A DNA stretch of 64,000 nucleotides from Stenotrophomonas sp. ZAC14D1_NAIMI4_1. GTDB taxonomy: Bacteria > Pseudomonadota > Gammaproteobacteria > Xanthomonadales > Xanthomonadaceae. Of the stretch, positions 47,091 through 58,129 are shown piece after piece (the stretch's first letter is position 1; the number at the start of each line of letters is the position of its first letter). The notes beneath the pieces were generated by a model. It was not told the origin of the DNA and searched no databases. It worked only from the letters and a program-made list of their open reading frames with translations. The translations under genes and the position numbers were made by a program. The stretch spans positions 2,196,407 through 2,260,406 of the forward strand of contig NZ_CP026001.1 of the NCBI RefSeq assembly GCF_003086775.1. The letters run 5' to 3'.

Positions 47091-48138
47091 GAGCGTGCGC
47101 GCGATGTGGATGCGCGGCGGTACGTCCAAGGGCGGGTTCTTCCTCGCCCAGGACCTGCCGGCCGACGCAGCCGCGCGTGATGCCTTCCTGCTGCGTGCCT
47201 ATGGTTCGCCGGACGTGCGGCAGATCGACGGCATGGGCGGCGGCGACCCGCTGACCTCAAAGGTCGCCGTGGTCGCGCCCTCGCAGCGCGAGGATGCCGA
47301 TGTCGAGTACCTGTTCCTGCAGGTGTTCGTCGACCAGGCGCTGGTCAGTGATGCGCAGAACTGCGGCAACATGCTGGCCGGTGTGGGTCCGTTCGCGATC
47401 GAGCGCGGTCTGGTGGCGGCGTGCGATGGAGTGACCGAGGTCCGCATCTTCATGGGGAACACCGGCACCTTGGCCACGGCCAGCGTGCAGACACCGGGTG
47501 GCGTGGTGAGCTATGCCGGTGACGCGCGCATCGACGGGGTGCCGGGCAGCGCCGCGCCGGTACCGCTGGCCTTCGAGGACACCGCCGGTTCCAGCTGCGG
47601 CGCGCTGCTGCCGACCGGCAACGCGGTGGACGTGATTGAAGGCGTGCAGGCCACCCTGATCGACAACGGCATGCCCTGCGTGGTGCTGGGCGCGTCTGAC
47701 CTGGGCATCAGCGGGTACGAGGATCGCGCCACGCTGGATGCCGACGAGGCCTTGAAGGCACGCCTGGAGGCGATCCGCCTGCAGGCGGGGCCGAAGATGA
47801 ACCTGGGGGATGTGGCGGACAAGTCGGTGCCCAAGATGATGCTGGTGGCCGCACCGGCCGACGGCGGCGCGATCTGCGTGCGCTCGTTCATCCCGCACCG
47901 CTGCCATGCGTCCATCGGCGTGCTGGGTGCGGTGACGGTGGCGACGGCATGCCTGCTGCCGGGCTCGCCGGCCCATGCACTGGCCCGGCTGCCGGGCGGG
48001 CAGGTACAGACCCTGGCGGTGGAGCACCCCAGCGGGGCCACCACCTGCGTGATCGAACTGGACGAGGACGGCCAGGTGGCTCGCGCGGCCATGCTGCGCA
48101 CCGCACGGAAGCTGTTCGACGGCGAACTGTTCGACTGA
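47083..48138 (+). CDS. galD: 4-oxalomesaconate tautomerase (GalD)
   Basis: The protein has 351 aa. It shares with P. putida GalD, as I recall it, [56 protein letters not shown] and [17 protein letters not shown]. It converts the keto and enol forms of oxalomesaconate in the lower gallate/protocatechuate meta-cleavage pathway. Translationally coupled to ligK. It is a paralogue of 35591-36712 but much closer to the characterised enzyme. Confidence 0.88.
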   Translation: MSKSVRAMWMRGGTSKGGFFLAQDLPADAAARDAFLLRAYGSPDVRQIDGMGGGDPLTSKVAVVAPSQREDADVEYLFLQVFVDQALVSDAQNCGNMLAGVGPFAIERGLVAACDGVTEVRIFMGNTGTLATASVQTPGGVVSYAGDARIDGVPGSAAPVPLAFEDTAGSSCGALLPTGNAVDVIEGVQATLIDNGMPCVVLGASDLGISGYEDRATLDADEALKARLEAIRLQAGPKMNLGDVADKSVPKMMLVAAPADGGAICVRSFIPHRCHASIGVLGAVTVATACLLPGSPAHALARLPGGQVQTLAVEHPSGATTCVIELDEDGQVARAAMLRTARKLFDGELFD

Positions 48139-48181
48139 ACAGGCATCGCCTTTCTATTCTCTGCGACCTGGGAGGGTTGTT

Positions 48182-49495
48182 ATGACCGTGGTAGGGAAGC
48201 GGCCGGGCCGCTTTGGAATCTTTGGCCAGTTGTGGTTCCAGGTGCTGGCCGGCACCGTGATCGGCGTATTGCTGGGCTGGCTGCAGCCGGACCTGGGTTC
48301 GGCGATGAAGCCGCTGGGTGACGGCTTCATCAAGCTGATCCGGATGATGATCGGACCGATCATCTTCGTCACCGTGGTGCACGGCATCGCTGGCATGCGT
48401 GACATGCGCAGCGTGGGCCGGCTGGCGCTGAAGTCGCTGATCTACTTCGAGGTGATCACCATCCTCGCGTTGATCGTCGGCCTGGTGGCGGTGGATCTGT
48501 GGAAGCCTGGCGCCGGCATGAACATCGATGCGGCGACCATCGACATGGCCAGCATCCAGGGCTACGTGCACACCGCCCATGACCAATCGATCGTGGCCTA
48601 CATCATGGCCATCATCCCCAACACCCTGGTCAGCGCCTTCACCGAGGCGCACGTGCTGCAGGTGCTGTTCGTGGCCGTGCTGTTCGGCGTGGCCCTGGCC
48701 GCCGTCGGTGAGCGCGGCAAGCCGGTGATGGACGTCATCGAGAGCGCCTCCGGTGCGCTGTTCAAGATCATCGGCTACATCATGTACGTGGCGCCGATCG
48801 GTGCGTTTGGTGCCATCGCCTTCACCGTGGGCCAGTTCGGTGCCGCCTCGCTGCTGTCGCTGGGCGAGCTGATCATCGAGTTCTTTGTGGTCTGTGGGCT
48901 GTTCACCGTGCTGGTGCTGGGCACCGTGTGCTGGTGGACCGGTGCCAGTCTGTGGCGCCTGCTGGGTTACCTGCGCGACGAGATCATCATCGTTGCGGCC
49001 ACCACTTCCACCGAAACGGTGCTGCCGCGCCTGATCGAGAAGATGAAGAAGCTGGGCTGCGAAGAGGGCGTCGTTGGTTTCGTGATTCCCGCCGGTTACT
49101 CGTTCAACCTCGACGGCACCTGCCTGTACCTGACCACGGTGGCGATCTTCCTGGCCCAGGCCACCAATACCGAGCTGACCGTGTGGCACCAGCTGGGCCT
49201 GATCGCTGTGCTGCTGCTGACTTCCAAGGGTGCTGCGGGCGTGGCCGGTGCGGCATTCGTGGTATTGGCCGCGACCCTCGGCACCACCGGCACCATTCCT
49301 GTGGCGAGCATCGCGCTGATTCTGGGCATCCACCGCATCCTGGCCGAAGGCCTGACCTTCGTGAACCTGATCGGCAATGCCATTGCCGTGCTGGTGATCG
49401 CCAAGTGGGAAGGCAAGCTGGATGAGAAGACCATGGCCGCGCAGATCGGCACCCGCCGAACCCGGCAGCGCCTGCTCGGCGTGCAGCCCGCCTGA
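48182..49495 (+). CDS. dctA: DctA-type dicarboxylate:cation symporter
   Basis: The protein has 437 aa and eight or more hydrophobic segments. The family motifs AATTSTETVLPRLIEKMKKL and VIPAGYSFNLDGTCLYLTTV are intact. DctA proteins import C4-dicarboxylates with Na+ or H+. Within an operon for pyrone dicarboxylate and oxalomesaconate breakdown, this copy may import a pathway acid instead; that is inference. It lies 43 bp after galD. Confidence 0.9.
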   Translation: MTVVGKRPGRFGIFGQLWFQVLAGTVIGVLLGWLQPDLGSAMKPLGDGFIKLIRMMIGPIIFVTVVHGIAGMRDMRSVGRLALKSLIYFEVITILALIVGLVAVDLWKPGAGMNIDAATIDMASIQGYVHTAHDQSIVAYIMAIIPNTLVSAFTEAHVLQVLFVAVLFGVALAAVGERGKPVMDVIESASGALFKIIGYIMYVAPIGAFGAIAFTVGQFGAASLLSLGELIIEFFVVCGLFTVLVLGTVCWWTGASLWRLLGYLRDEIIIVAATTSTETVLPRLIEKMKKLGCEEGVVGFVIPAGYSFNLDGTCLYLTTVAIFLAQATNTELTVWHQLGLIAVLLLTSKGAAGVAGAAFVVLAATLGTTGTIPVASIALILGIHRILAEGLTFVNLIGNAIAVLVIAKWEGKLDEKTMAAQIGTRRTRQRLLGVQPA

Positions 49496-49582
49496 GGCAA
49501 TGGCCTGAGTCCTGACGGCCACTGCGGTGGCCTCCATTGAATGCATCACCCTGGCGCCGGTGGCGCCGGGAAGGGAGAGAAC

Positions 49583-50866
49583 ATGTCGCAGTTCCTGCGT
49601 ACCCCGCTGTACCTGCTGCTAGGCAGCGTTCTGGCAACGCCTGCTTTCGCCGCTGAGCGCAGCATCCCCGAGGGCATCGACCTGACCCTGGACCTGGTCG
49701 GCAACGTGGCCCACAACCCGGTGGGCGGTGTCGAACAGGGCACCGAAGGCTCGTACTGGGTGATGGCCCAGTCGAAGTTCGACCTGGACAAACTCTTCGG
49801 CGTGCACGGCACTGACGTGGATGCGCAGTGGGCGTGGTTCGCCGGGCGCAACCTGGCGCGCGAGAAGATCGGCAACTCGATCAGTGCGCAGCAGACCTGG
49901 CGACCGGTGGCTGGCGGCCGCCTGACCCGGCTGACCATTCGTCACCGCTTTGACAACGGCCTGAGCATCACTGCCGGTCGTGCGCCGGTGAACAGCTACT
50001 TCAACAACTCGCCGCTCAACTGCGTGTTCATGAGCAACGCGATGTGCCTGACGCCCTACGGTGCGATCACTGACCTGGGCATCACCGCCTACCCGAATTC
50101 GTCCTGGGCCGGCATCGTACGCTACGACGCCGATGACCGCTGGTACGCGCAGGCGGGCGTGTTCGACTACAACAACGAGCTGAACAAAGCCGGCAAGAAC
50201 GGCCTGGACTTTTCGGTGGGTGAGGGCACCGGCACCATCAGCGCCTACGAAGTGGGGTACCAGACCAGCTTTGCCAACGACCGCCTGCCGCGCACCTACC
50301 GCGTCGGCATGTACCGTAACAGCGATGGCGGCAAGAGCTCGTACTTCGATGCCAAAGGCAACTCGGCGGCGCTGACCGGCAAGCCGACGGCCGTGCAGGA
50401 CGGCGCGCGCCTGGGTGTGTACGCGATGGGCGACCAGACCGTCTGGCGCGGCGAGGGCAAGCGCAACCTGGCCGTGTTCGGCCGTGTCTACGTCAACACC
50501 GGCAACGAGGCGCCGGTCGATCATTTCGTGTCGGTGGGCTTCGTCAAGACCGGCACCTTCGCCAGCCGCGACCAGGACACCCTGGCCATGTTCGTCTCCA
50601 ACACGCATTTCAGCGACGAACAGATCGGTTTCCTGCGGGACCGCCGCAGCCGTTACGGCGGCACCGGTGCGCCGCATGCCGACGAGATCATCACCGAGCT
50701 CAGCTACGGCTGGGCGCTGAAGAAGGGTGTCCGCCTGATGCCGAACCTGCAGTACGTCATCAACCCCGACCCGATCTATGCGCCCACCCGCACCACCAAC
50801 ATCCCCGACGCGCTGATTGTCGGCCTGCGCGTGGATGTGCATTTCGCCCAGCTGTTCGGCTGGTGA
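49583..50866 (+). CDS. OprB-family outer-membrane porin
   Basis: The protein has 427 aa. The ATG has AAGGGAGAG upstream; the signal peptide is cut after ATPAFA. The barrel shows QTWRPVAGGRLTRLTIRHRF, GITAYPNSSWAGIVRY and the C-terminal VGLRVDVHFAQLFGW ending in an aromatic residue. OprB porins usually pass sugars, but relatives in catabolic operons pass aromatic or carboxylic acids. It sits between dctA and ligJ, so it probably serves uptake of the pathway substrate. Confidence 0.8.
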   Translation: MSQFLRTPLYLLLGSVLATPAFAAERSIPEGIDLTLDLVGNVAHNPVGGVEQGTEGSYWVMAQSKFDLDKLFGVHGTDVDAQWAWFAGRNLAREKIGNSISAQQTWRPVAGGRLTRLTIRHRFDNGLSITAGRAPVNSYFNNSPLNCVFMSNAMCLTPYGAITDLGITAYPNSSWAGIVRYDADDRWYAQAGVFDYNNELNKAGKNGLDFSVGEGTGTISAYEVGYQTSFANDRLPRTYRVGMYRNSDGGKSSYFDAKGNSAALTGKPTAVQDGARLGVYAMGDQTVWRGEGKRNLAVFGRVYVNTGNEAPVDHFVSVGFVKTGTFASRDQDTLAMFVSNTHFSDEQIGFLRDRRSRYGGTGAPHADEIITELSYGWALKKGVRLMPNLQYVINPDPIYAPTRTTNIPDALIVGLRVDVHFAQLFGW

Positions 50867-50889
50867 TCCATCGCTCCAGGAGATCCCCC

Positions 50890-51912
50890 ATGATCATCGA
50901 CTGCCACGGCCACTACACCACGGCCCCCGCCGGCCACGATGCGTTCCGCAAGGCGCAGGTGGCCCACTTCAATGACCGCTCGCTGCCAGCGGCGGTCTAT
51001 CCCGCGATCAGCGACGACGAACTGCGCGACAGCGTGGAGGCCAACCAGCTGCGCCTGCTGCGTGAGCGTGGCGCGGACATGACCATCTTCTCGCCGCGTG
51101 CCAGCACCATGGCCCACCATATCGGCGACGAGCAGGTGAGCGCCGAATGGACGCGCCATTGCAACGACCTGATCGCGCGCGTGGTGCAGCTGTACCCGGA
51201 TCAGTTCATTGGCGTGTGCCAGCTGCCGCAGTCGCCGGGCGTTCCGATCGCGCACTCGGTGGCCGAGCTGGAGCGCTGCGTGAACGAGCTTGGTTTCGTC
51301 GGCTGCAACCTCAACCCCGATCCGTCCGGCGGCCACTGGGATGGCCTGCCATTGACCGATCGTTCCTGGTACCCGTTCTTCGAGAAGATGGTGGAACTGG
51401 ACGTGCCGGCCATGGTGCACGTGTCGGGCAGCTGCAATGCCAATTTCCATGCCACCGGCGCGCACTACCTGAACGCCGATACCACTGCTTTCATGCAGTT
51501 CCTGCAGGGCGATCTGTTCCGTGACTTCCCGGAGCTGCGCTTCATCATCCCGCATGGCGGTGGCGCGGTGCCGTACCATTGGGGGCGCTTCCGTGGCCTG
51601 GCGGACATGCTGGGCAAGCCGCCGCTGGCCGAGCATGTGATGAAGAACGTCTACTTCGATACCTGCGTGTATCACCAGCCCGGCATCGACCTGCTGTTCG
51701 AGGTGATCGACATCGACAACATCCTGTTCGGTTCGGAGATGGTGGGCGCCGTGCGTGGCATCGACCCGCAGACCGGCCACTACTTCGATGACACCCGTCG
51801 CTACGTGGATGCGCTGGCATTGTCCGAGGGCGACCGCTGCAAGGTATTCGAAGGCAATGCGCGGCGGGTCTACCCGCGGCTGGATGCGCAGCTGAAGGCG
51901 AGGGGGTTGTGA
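50890..51912 (+). CDS. ligJ: 4-oxalomesaconate hydratase (LigJ-type amidohydrolase)
   Basis: The protein has 340 aa. The metal-binding start MIIDCHGHYTTAP, GVCQLPQSPG, the strand AMVHVSGSCN and the IPHGGGAVPYHWGR motif are those of the LigJ branch of the amidohydrolase superfamily. It adds water to 4-oxalomesaconate to give 4-carboxy-4-hydroxy-2-oxoadipate, the substrate of LigK. GGAGAT precedes the ATG. Its stop overlaps the next start (TGATG). Confidence 0.88.
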   Translation: MIIDCHGHYTTAPAGHDAFRKAQVAHFNDRSLPAAVYPAISDDELRDSVEANQLRLLRERGADMTIFSPRASTMAHHIGDEQVSAEWTRHCNDLIARVVQLYPDQFIGVCQLPQSPGVPIAHSVAELERCVNELGFVGCNLNPDPSGGHWDGLPLTDRSWYPFFEKMVELDVPAMVHVSGSCNANFHATGAHYLNADTTAFMQFLQGDLFRDFPELRFIIPHGGGAVPYHWGRFRGLADMLGKPPLAEHVMKNVYFDTCVYHQPGIDLLFEVIDIDNILFGSEMVGAVRGIDPQTGHYFDDTRRYVDALALSEGDRCKVFEGNARRVYPRLDAQLKARGL

Positions 51913-52802
51913 TGGTCGCGTTCCAGAAGGATGCCGACTGGCTGGACTACTGCGCGAACCCCAGCCGCCCGACGTTCGTGCCGCCGCCGGGCGCGGTGGA
52001 CGCGCACTGCCATGTGTTCGGTCCGGGCGATGTGTTCCCGTACGCACCCGAGCGCAAGTACACGCCCTGCGACGCGGGCAAGGCGCAGCTGTTCGCGCTG
52101 CGCGACTATCTCGGGTTCAGCCGCAACGTGATCGTCCAGGCGACGTGCCACGGTGCGGACAACCGTGCCCTGGTCGACGCGCTGCAGGCCAGCGGTGGCA
52201 TGGCCCGTGGCGTGGCCACAGTGCGCGATACGGTCAGCGACGAGGAGCTGCAGCAGCTGCATGCAGCGGGCGTGCGTGGTGTGCGTTTCAATTTCGTGCG
52301 CCGGCTGGTCGATCCCAAGCCGGATGCCTACTACCACGCGATCATCGACCGCATCGCGCCGTTGGGCTGGCACGTGGTGGTGTACTTCGAAGCCGCCGAT
52401 CTGGCCGAGCGCTGGAAGTTCTTTACTTCACTGCCGACCACGGTGGTGGTCGACCACATGGGCCGGCCGGACGTGAGCCAACCGGTGGATGGGCCGGAAT
52501 TCCAGCGTTTCGTGCAGCTGATGGCCGAGCACGGCAACGTGTGGAGCAAGGTCAGCTGCCCGGAGCGGCTGTCGCGGGTGGGGCCGCCGGGGTATGCCGA
52601 TGTGGTGCCGTTCGCGCGGCATCTGGTGGAGCGCTTCCCGGACCGTGTGCTGTGGGGCACCGATTGGCCGCACCCGAACATGAAGGAGCACATGCCTGAT
52701 GATGGGCACCTGGTGGATGTGATTCCGCACATTGCGCCGACATTGGAGCTGCAGCAGAAACTGCTGGTGGAAAACCCGATGCGGTTGTATTGGGGTTCGT
52801 GA
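51912..52802 (+). CDS. ligI: 2-pyrone-4,6-dicarboxylate hydrolase (LigI)
   Basis: The protein has 296 aa from ATG 51912 (GTG 51909 is possible). LigI features are PPPGAVDAHCHVFGPGDVFP, RYTP-like KYTPCDAGKAQ, VVVDHMGRPD and WGTDWPHPNMKEHMPDD. It opens the pyrone ring lactone to 4-oxalomesaconate (with its carboxymuconate forms). It is the last gene of the ligK-galD-dctA-porin-ligJ-ligI operon; a GTAG inverted pair follows. Confidence 0.88.
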   Translation: MVAFQKDADWLDYCANPSRPTFVPPPGAVDAHCHVFGPGDVFPYAPERKYTPCDAGKAQLFALRDYLGFSRNVIVQATCHGADNRALVDALQASGGMARGVATVRDTVSDEELQQLHAAGVRGVRFNFVRRLVDPKPDAYYHAIIDRIAPLGWHVVVYFEAADLAERWKFFTSLPTTVVVDHMGRPDVSQPVDGPEFQRFVQLMAEHGNVWSKVSCPERLSRVGPPGYADVVPFARHLVERFPDRVLWGTDWPHPNMKEHMPDDGHLVDVIPHIAPTLELQQKLLVENPMRLYWGS

Positions 52803-52813
52803 GGCGCTGTGGG

Positions 52814-52880
52814 TGCCGGCCAGCGGCCGGCACTACCCTTTGCTGCAAACAGGTTGGCAGTGCCGGCCGCTGGCCGGCAA
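52814..52880. repeat. SMAG (GTAG) repeat pair
   Basis: TGCCGGCCAGCGGCCGGCAC with CTAC (52814-52836), then TGCCGGCCGCTGGCCGGCA (about 52861-52880), between convergent ligI and cheB. Confidence 0.75.
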
Positions 52881-52892
52881 ACCCCGATGCAA

Positions 52893-53966
52893 TCAGCCGC
52901 GTGCCAGGGCCAGCAACCGCTCGGCGATCCGCTCCAGCGGCACCTGCTCTTCGGCCGCGCCCAGCTTGAACGCCGAACCGGGCATGCCCCAGACCACGCT
53001 GGTGGCTTCGTCCTGCACCAGGGTCGGTGCGCCGGCCTGGCGCATCTCCAGCAGGCCGCGTGCGCCGTCGTCACCCATGCCGGTGAGGATCGCACCGATG
53101 GCATTGCCGCCGGCGGCCTGCGCCACCGAGCGGAACAGCACGTCCACCGCCGGCTTGTGCCGGTTCACCGCCGGGCCGTCGTCAACGCGGCAACGCCAGC
53201 GCGCACCGTCGCGGATGATGCGCAGGTGCTTGCCGCCCGGGGGCAGGTAGGCATGGCCGGGCAGCACGGCTTCGCCATCGCTGGCTTCGCGTACGGCCAT
53301 GGCCGAGTGGCGGTCCAGGCGTTCTGCGAAGGCCGTGCTGAAGCTGGCCGGCAGGTGCTGGGTCATCACCACGGCCGGGGCATCGGCAGGTAGGCCTTCC
53401 AGCACCACGCGCAGCGCTTCGGTGCCGCCGGCCGACGAGCCGATGGCAATCAGCCGGTCGGTGGTGCGGAACTGCGGCGCAGCCGGGCGCACCGCGGGCG
53501 CGGTATCGAGGATGAGCTTGGGCGTGGCGGCGCGCATCAGCGGGCGCACGCGCGAGCGCGCGGCCATCTTCACCTTGGCGATGATTTCATCGGCGTAGCC
53601 CTGCAGCCCACGGGCCACGTCGAGCTTGGGCTTGGAGACGAAGTCGACCGCGCCCAGGGCCAGCGCCTGCAGGGTGGTGTCGGCACCGCGCTCGGTCAGC
53701 GAGGAAATCATCACCACCGGCAGCGGATGCAGGCGCATCAGGTTTTCCAGGAACGCGAGGCCGTCCATGCGCGGCATTTCCACGTCCAGGGTGATCACGT
53801 CCGGCGCCAGGCGCTTGATCTTCTCGCGTGCCAGCAGCGGGTCGGCGGCGGTGCCGACCACATCGATGCCCGGGTCGCTGGACAGGATCTCGGTGAGCAT
53901 CTGCCGTACGACGGCGGAGTCGTCGACGATCAGGACCCGGCAGGGGGCGTTGCCGGGCAGGGTCAT
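52893..53966 (-). CDS. cheB: CheB, chemoreceptor methylesterase/deamidase
   Basis: The protein has 357 aa. The receiver domain has [13 protein letters not shown] and the phosphoacceptor Asp in [13 protein letters not shown]. The methylesterase domain has the catalytic Ser in [10 protein letters not shown], His in [10 protein letters not shown] and Asp in [12 protein letters not shown]. It removes methyl groups from chemoreceptors during adaptation. Its start overlaps the cheD stop (ATGA). Confidence 0.96.
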   Translation of the reverse strand: MTLPGNAPCRVLIVDDSAVVRQMLTEILSSDPGIDVVGTAADPLLAREKIKRLAPDVITLDVEMPRMDGLAFLENLMRLHPLPVVMISSLTERGADTTLQALALGAVDFVSKPKLDVARGLQGYADEIIAKVKMAARSRVRPLMRAATPKLILDTAPAVRPAAPQFRTTDRLIAIGSSAGGTEALRVVLEGLPADAPAVVMTQHLPASFSTAFAERLDRHSAMAVREASDGEAVLPGHAYLPPGGKHLRIIRDGARWRCRVDDGPAVNRHKPAVDVLFRSVAQAAGGNAIGAILTGMGDDGARGLLEMRQAGAPTLVQDEATSVVWGMPGSAFKLGAAEEQVPLERIAERLLALARG

Positions 53967-54559
53967 TCGAACAGCTCCACGCCACCGGTGACCGGGGCCT
54001 TGGACAGGCGTGCACGCACGGCCGATTCGGTCGCGGCCACTTCGGCTTCATGGGCATGCGGCAGGCGCTGCACCACCACGCGGCCGGTATCGGCGAAGAA
54101 CCAGATCTTGCGCGGGTGGATGCCGCACAGGTCCTCGGCGATGATCGGGATGTGCTCGGCCTGCAGGTACTGGCGCACGAACTCGGCGTTGCGGGTGCCC
54201 ACCGGGTTGCTGGTGAAGCCCTTGAGCACGTTGGCGCCGCCGAACACCTTTGCTTCGATGCGCTTGCGGTGTGCGCCGCGCTTGAGCATGTCGTTGATCA
54301 GCAGTTCCATGGCATAGCTGCCATAGCGCGCAGGTGCGCCGTCGCCGGCATTGCCTTCGGGCAGCAGGAAGTGGTTCATGCCGCCGATCTTCAGCACCGG
54401 GTCGCGCAGGCAGGCCGCCACGCAGGAGCCCAGCGTGGTGGTCAGCGCAGTGGTGTCATCGACCACCAGGTACTGGGTCGGCAGCAGCTTGGCGGCGACG
54501 GTCTTGAAGCGCGCGTCCTGGTAGCGCATCACATCATCGGTACGCAGCGAGGCATTCAT
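53963..54559 (-). CDS. cheD: CheD, chemoreceptor glutamine deamidase
   Basis: The protein has 198 aa. The catalytic Cys and His lie in [13 protein letters not shown] and [12 protein letters not shown], with the Thr region [11 protein letters not shown]. It deamidates glutamines in receptors. Both ends overlap neighbours by ATGA (with cheR and cheB), so the three genes form one translationally coupled unit. Confidence 0.94.
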   Translation of the reverse strand: MNASLRTDDVMRYQDARFKTVAAKLLPTQYLVVDDTTALTTTLGSCVAACLRDPVLKIGGMNHFLLPEGNAGDGAPARYGSYAMELLINDMLKRGAHRKRIEAKVFGGANVLKGFTSNPVGTRNAEFVRQYLQAEHIPIIAEDLCGIHPRKIWFFADTGRVVVQRLPHAHEAEVAATESAVRARLSKAPVTGGVELFE

Positions 54560-55425
54560 GCGCCGGCCCCCTGTGCGCGGCGGTACAGGGTGCGGCCGCA
54601 GGGCTGGATCAGGTCGGCCGCGTGCAGGTAGTTCTCCGAATGGCCGGTGTAGAGCAGGCCGTCTTCGTTGAGGTGCTGCACGAGGCGGCCGAGGATGGCG
54701 CGCTGGGTCGGCTTGTCGAAGTAGATCATGACGTTGCGGCAGAACAGCGCGTCGAACGGGCCGCCGACGTCGTAGCGCGGGGCCAGCAGGTTGAGCGGGC
54801 GGAAGTCGATCAGCTCGCGCAGCGCGGGCAGCACCCGGCACTGGCCTTCGTTGGGGCCGCTGCCCCGCTGGAAGTAGCGACGGCGCAGGTCCGGGTCGAG
54901 GTTGGTGACGCGGTCGATGTTGTAGACCCCGCGGCTGGCGGTGGCCAGCACCTGGGTATCCACGTCGGTGGCGACGATGCGCACCGGTGGCTTCAGGGTG
55001 CCGAACGCCTCGCAGGCCGTGATGGCCATGGAGTAGGGCTCCTCACCGGTGGAGGCGGCGCACGACCACAGCAGCAGCGGGCTGCGGGTGGAGCGCTGCT
55101 GCAGTTCCTCGCGCAGCTTGTCGAAGTGGTGCGGTTCGCGGAAGAACGAGGTGAGGTTGGTGGTCAGCGCGTTGGTGAACGCCTGCCACTCATCGCCACC
55201 GTCCTGCTCCAGATGGTCCAGATACTGCTGGAAGCTGCGCATGCCCAGCGTGCGCAGGCGGCGCGACAGGCGGCCGTACACCATGTCGCGCTTTGCCGGC
55301 GCAAGGGCGATGCCCACGCGCTGGTAGATCAGGTCGCAGACGCGGCGGAAATCACGGTCGGCGAACTCGAATTCGCGGGGGCCGGTGACGATGGGAGTAG
55401 GACTTTGCACGGGGGACGTGTCCAT
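54556..55425 (-). CDS. cheR: CheR, chemoreceptor methyltransferase
   Basis: The protein has 289 aa. The N-terminal helical domain is followed by the SAM-binding segment [20 protein letters not shown] and, further on, [20 protein letters not shown]. It methylates receptor glutamates using S-adenosylmethionine. Two upstream receptors end in DWQEF, the tether pentapeptide type that CheR and CheB bind. Confidence 0.96.
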   Translation of the reverse strand: MDTSPVQSPTPIVTGPREFEFADRDFRRVCDLIYQRVGIALAPAKRDMVYGRLSRRLRTLGMRSFQQYLDHLEQDGGDEWQAFTNALTTNLTSFFREPHHFDKLREELQQRSTRSPLLLWSCAASTGEEPYSMAITACEAFGTLKPPVRIVATDVDTQVLATASRGVYNIDRVTNLDPDLRRRYFQRGSGPNEGQCRVLPALRELIDFRPLNLLAPRYDVGGPFDALFCRNVMIYFDKPTQRAILGRLVQHLNEDGLLYTGHSENYLHAADLIQPCGRTLYRRAQGAGA

Positions 55426-55458
55426 CGGCGAGGGTGGCGGCCGCAGCCGCCACCGGGA

Positions 55459-57744
55459 TCAGAATTCCTGCCAGTCGCCGTCGCTGGGGGCGACGAAGCT
55501 GGAGCTGGAGGACGGGCTGGAACTGGGGCGTCGGGCCTGCGCCGGCGACGCCACCGGCTGCGCACGGCGCGCGGCCACGGCGGGTGCAGGCTCGATGCGG
55601 GCGGTGACGGCCTTCACTGCGGCAGCCACCTGGTTGTCGAGGCGGAAGATCGCCACGGCGTCGGCCAGCTGCGCGGCCTGGTCTTCCATCGCACGGGCGG
55701 CAGCGGTGGCTTCCTCCACCAGCGCAGCGTTCTGCTGGGTGGTTTCGTCCATCTGCACCACGGTCTGGTTGACCTGCTCGATGCCCGCGCTCTGTTCCTG
55801 CGAGGCGGCGGAGATCTCGGCCATGATGTCGGTGACGCGCTGCACCGAGGCGACGATCTCGCCCATGGTGCTGCCCGCCTGGTGCACCAGGCTGGAGCCT
55901 TCGGCGACCTTGCCGACCGAGTCGTCGATCAGGCCCTTGATTTCCTTCGCCGCAGCGGCGGAGCGCTGGGCGAGGGTGCGTACTTCGCTGGCAACCACGG
56001 CGAAACCACGGCCCTGCTCACCGGCACGCGCGGCTTCCACGGCGGCATTCAGCGCCAGGATGTTGGTCTGGAAGGCGATGCCGTCGATGACGCTGATGAT
56101 CTCGGCGATCTTCTTCGACGAGGCTTCGATGGCCGACATGGTGGTGACCACCTGGTTGACCACGCTGCCGCCCTGCGACGCCACGCCCTGTGCACCGATG
56201 GCCAGCTGGTTGGCCTGGCGGGCGTGCTCGGCGTTCTGGCGAACGGTCGAGGTCAGCTCTTCCATCGAGGCCGCGGTTTCTTCCAGGTTGGCCGCCTGCT
56301 GTTCGGTGCGGCGCGACAGGTCGCTGTTGCCCGAGGCGATCTCGCCGGCGGCCAGGGTGATGCTGGAGGCGCTGGCCTGGATCTGGCCGACGATCTGGGT
56401 CAGCTGGCTGACGGTGCTGTTGGCATCGTCACGCATGCGCGCGAACACGCCCTGGTAGTCGCCCTGCATGCGCGTGGTCAGGTCGCCTTCGGCGATGGCC
56501 GACAGCAGCCGCGAGAGCTTGCCGAGGTTGTCATCGCTGACCGCCATCATGGCGTTGAGGTTTTCCAGCATCAGGCGGAAATCGTGATCGAAGCGCTGCG
56601 CGTCGCCGCGGCGGCTGAAATCGCCGGCGGCAGCGGCGCTGGCCAGCTGCTTGATCTCGGTATTGATGCGGCCGAGGTTGGCCTTGACCGTATCCACGGC
56701 GGTGGTCATGGCGGCCTTCTCGCCCGGGTAGCGGGCGACGTCGCGGCTGAGGTCGCCGACGGCGTACTGCTTCACCACGTCCAGCACGTCGTGCAGGGTC
56801 TGCACGTGGCTGCCGACCAGAGTGTTGGTTTCCTGCACCATCAGGCCGTACTCGCCGGGGAAGGCGCTGGCATCGATGCGGTAGCTCAGTTCACCGGCAT
56901 CGTGGCGGCGGGCCATTTCACGCTGGCCGCTGATGACCGCATGCAGCTGCTGCTGCATGCCCGACATGGCGTCCAGCAGGCGACCGGTTTCGTCATGCGG
57001 CTGCGGGCCGATGTGGCTGTCGAGCTTGCCCTTGGCGATGCCCTCGGCAACGGCGGTGGCCTGCTTCAGCGGGCCGGCGATGCGGTTGCCGATGATCCAG
57101 CTCAGGCCCAGCACGATCAGCACCAGCGCGCCACCGGCCAGGGTCATCACGCCGGTGAAGGCCCAGGCTTCATGCTGCACGTCGTCCATGTAGACGCCGG
57201 TGGTGACCACCCACTGCCACGGTGCGTACATGCCGGCGTAGGTGACCTTGTCGATCAGGCCCTCGCTGCCGGGCTTGCCGGTTTTGTAGTAGGTGAAGCC
57301 GCCGCCGATGCGTGCCATGCCGACCTGCAGGTAGTAGATCGGCACGCCGTCATCGGAGGTGTAATCCTTCTGCACGGTGCCGACGCGCTTGGGTGCGAAG
57401 GGGTGCATCAGCACGCGGTACTGGGTGTCCAGCACGTTGTAGTAATCGGCATCGTTGTTGGCGCGCATCACTTCCAGCGCCTGCAGGGCGGAGGCCTTGG
57501 CGGCGTCTTCGCTGAGTTCGCCGCTGGCGGCCAGGCGCTTGTAGTGGTCGAGGACGCCGTAGGTGAGTTCGACCTGGGTCTTCAGGGCGTCCTTGCGGGT
57601 CTTGGTCAGGTCCAGGTACTGCATGCGGGCGGCGATCACCGACAGCGCGATCACGCCGATCGCGATGAGCAGCGTCAGCAGGTTGAGCTTGCGCCGGACG
57701 GAGAGGTTGCTGAAGTAGTGTTGCCAGCGATGCAGGAGGTTCAT
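55459..57744 (-). CDS. Methyl-accepting chemotaxis protein with single-Cache sensor
   Basis: The protein has 761 aa. One membrane segment (about 20-40), a periplasmic sCache domain (about 45-190; [36 protein letters not shown]), a second membrane segment, one or more HAMP units, and the signalling hairpin with [20 protein letters not shown]. The C-terminus is a Ser-rich linker and DWQEF. It senses small ligands and signals through CheW/CheA. It lies 33 bp upstream of cheR in the same direction. Confidence 0.93.
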   Translation of the reverse strand: MNLLHRWQHYFSNLSVRRKLNLLTLLIAIGVIALSVIAARMQYLDLTKTRKDALKTQVELTYGVLDHYKRLAASGELSEDAAKASALQALEVMRANNDADYYNVLDTQYRVLMHPFAPKRVGTVQKDYTSDDGVPIYYLQVGMARIGGGFTYYKTGKPGSEGLIDKVTYAGMYAPWQWVVTTGVYMDDVQHEAWAFTGVMTLAGGALVLIVLGLSWIIGNRIAGPLKQATAVAEGIAKGKLDSHIGPQPHDETGRLLDAMSGMQQQLHAVISGQREMARRHDAGELSYRIDASAFPGEYGLMVQETNTLVGSHVQTLHDVLDVVKQYAVGDLSRDVARYPGEKAAMTTAVDTVKANLGRINTEIKQLASAAAAGDFSRRGDAQRFDHDFRLMLENLNAMMAVSDDNLGKLSRLLSAIAEGDLTTRMQGDYQGVFARMRDDANSTVSQLTQIVGQIQASASSITLAAGEIASGNSDLSRRTEQQAANLEETAASMEELTSTVRQNAEHARQANQLAIGAQGVASQGGSVVNQVVTTMSAIEASSKKIAEIISVIDGIAFQTNILALNAAVEAARAGEQGRGFAVVASEVRTLAQRSAAAAKEIKGLIDDSVGKVAEGSSLVHQAGSTMGEIVASVQRVTDIMAEISAASQEQSAGIEQVNQTVVQMDETTQQNAALVEEATAAARAMEDQAAQLADAVAIFRLDNQVAAAVKAVTARIEPAPAVAARRAQPVASPAQARRPSSSPSSSSSFVAPSDGDWQEF

Positions 57745-57912
57745 GAAGCGGACCAGGTCGAGACGGGCGGGCGGCGCCAGTACCGGTCAGGGCGCGACAG
57801 GCCGTGACAGAACGGTTATCGGCCGGGGGCGGGGAGATTTGAGGGTCACGCGCTTTGCGTATTCAGGGTTCCTTGCAGCGGCGGCTGCGGCGCTGCCTGC
57901 GGCAGGCTTTTG

Positions 57913-58110
57913 AGCCAGGGCAACAGCAACAGCAAGAGCGGTCTGTCGGCGTTTCGTTACATCGAGGGAGGCGGGCCGGGGTGGGCAGGCGGGACACGCG
58001 GTGAATACGTCCATGTAGCTCGTAGGCGCCGTCCTTGGCGCCTACGGTCCCGCCTGCCCACCCCGGCCCGCCTCTTCGTGCATTGCGTCGGCGGACGGCA
58101 AGAGCGGTGT
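57913..58110 (+). repeat. Palindrome-arm repeat element, copy C
   Basis: A CAACAG/CAAGAG hexamer tract (about 57919-57939), a 28-bp left arm (57968-57995), a 51-bp core (57996-58046) with a CGTAGGCGCC/GGCGCCTACG inner stem, and a perfectly complementary right arm (58047-58074). The core is homologous to copies A, B and D; the arm is unique. Confidence 0.75.
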
Positions 58111-58129
58111 TGGTGTCGGGGCGGAATTG

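Noticed and set aside
54622..57807. Very long plus-strand ORF of over 1000 codons opposite cheR and a chemoreceptor gene
   Set aside because: It is antisense to genes with clear domains; its Gly/Gln/His-rich translation is a typical high-GC shadow. The same applies to the long frames opposite acnA (31339-34416), acnB (41685-44606), betB (28083-29621) and the 58.6-61.4 kb region.
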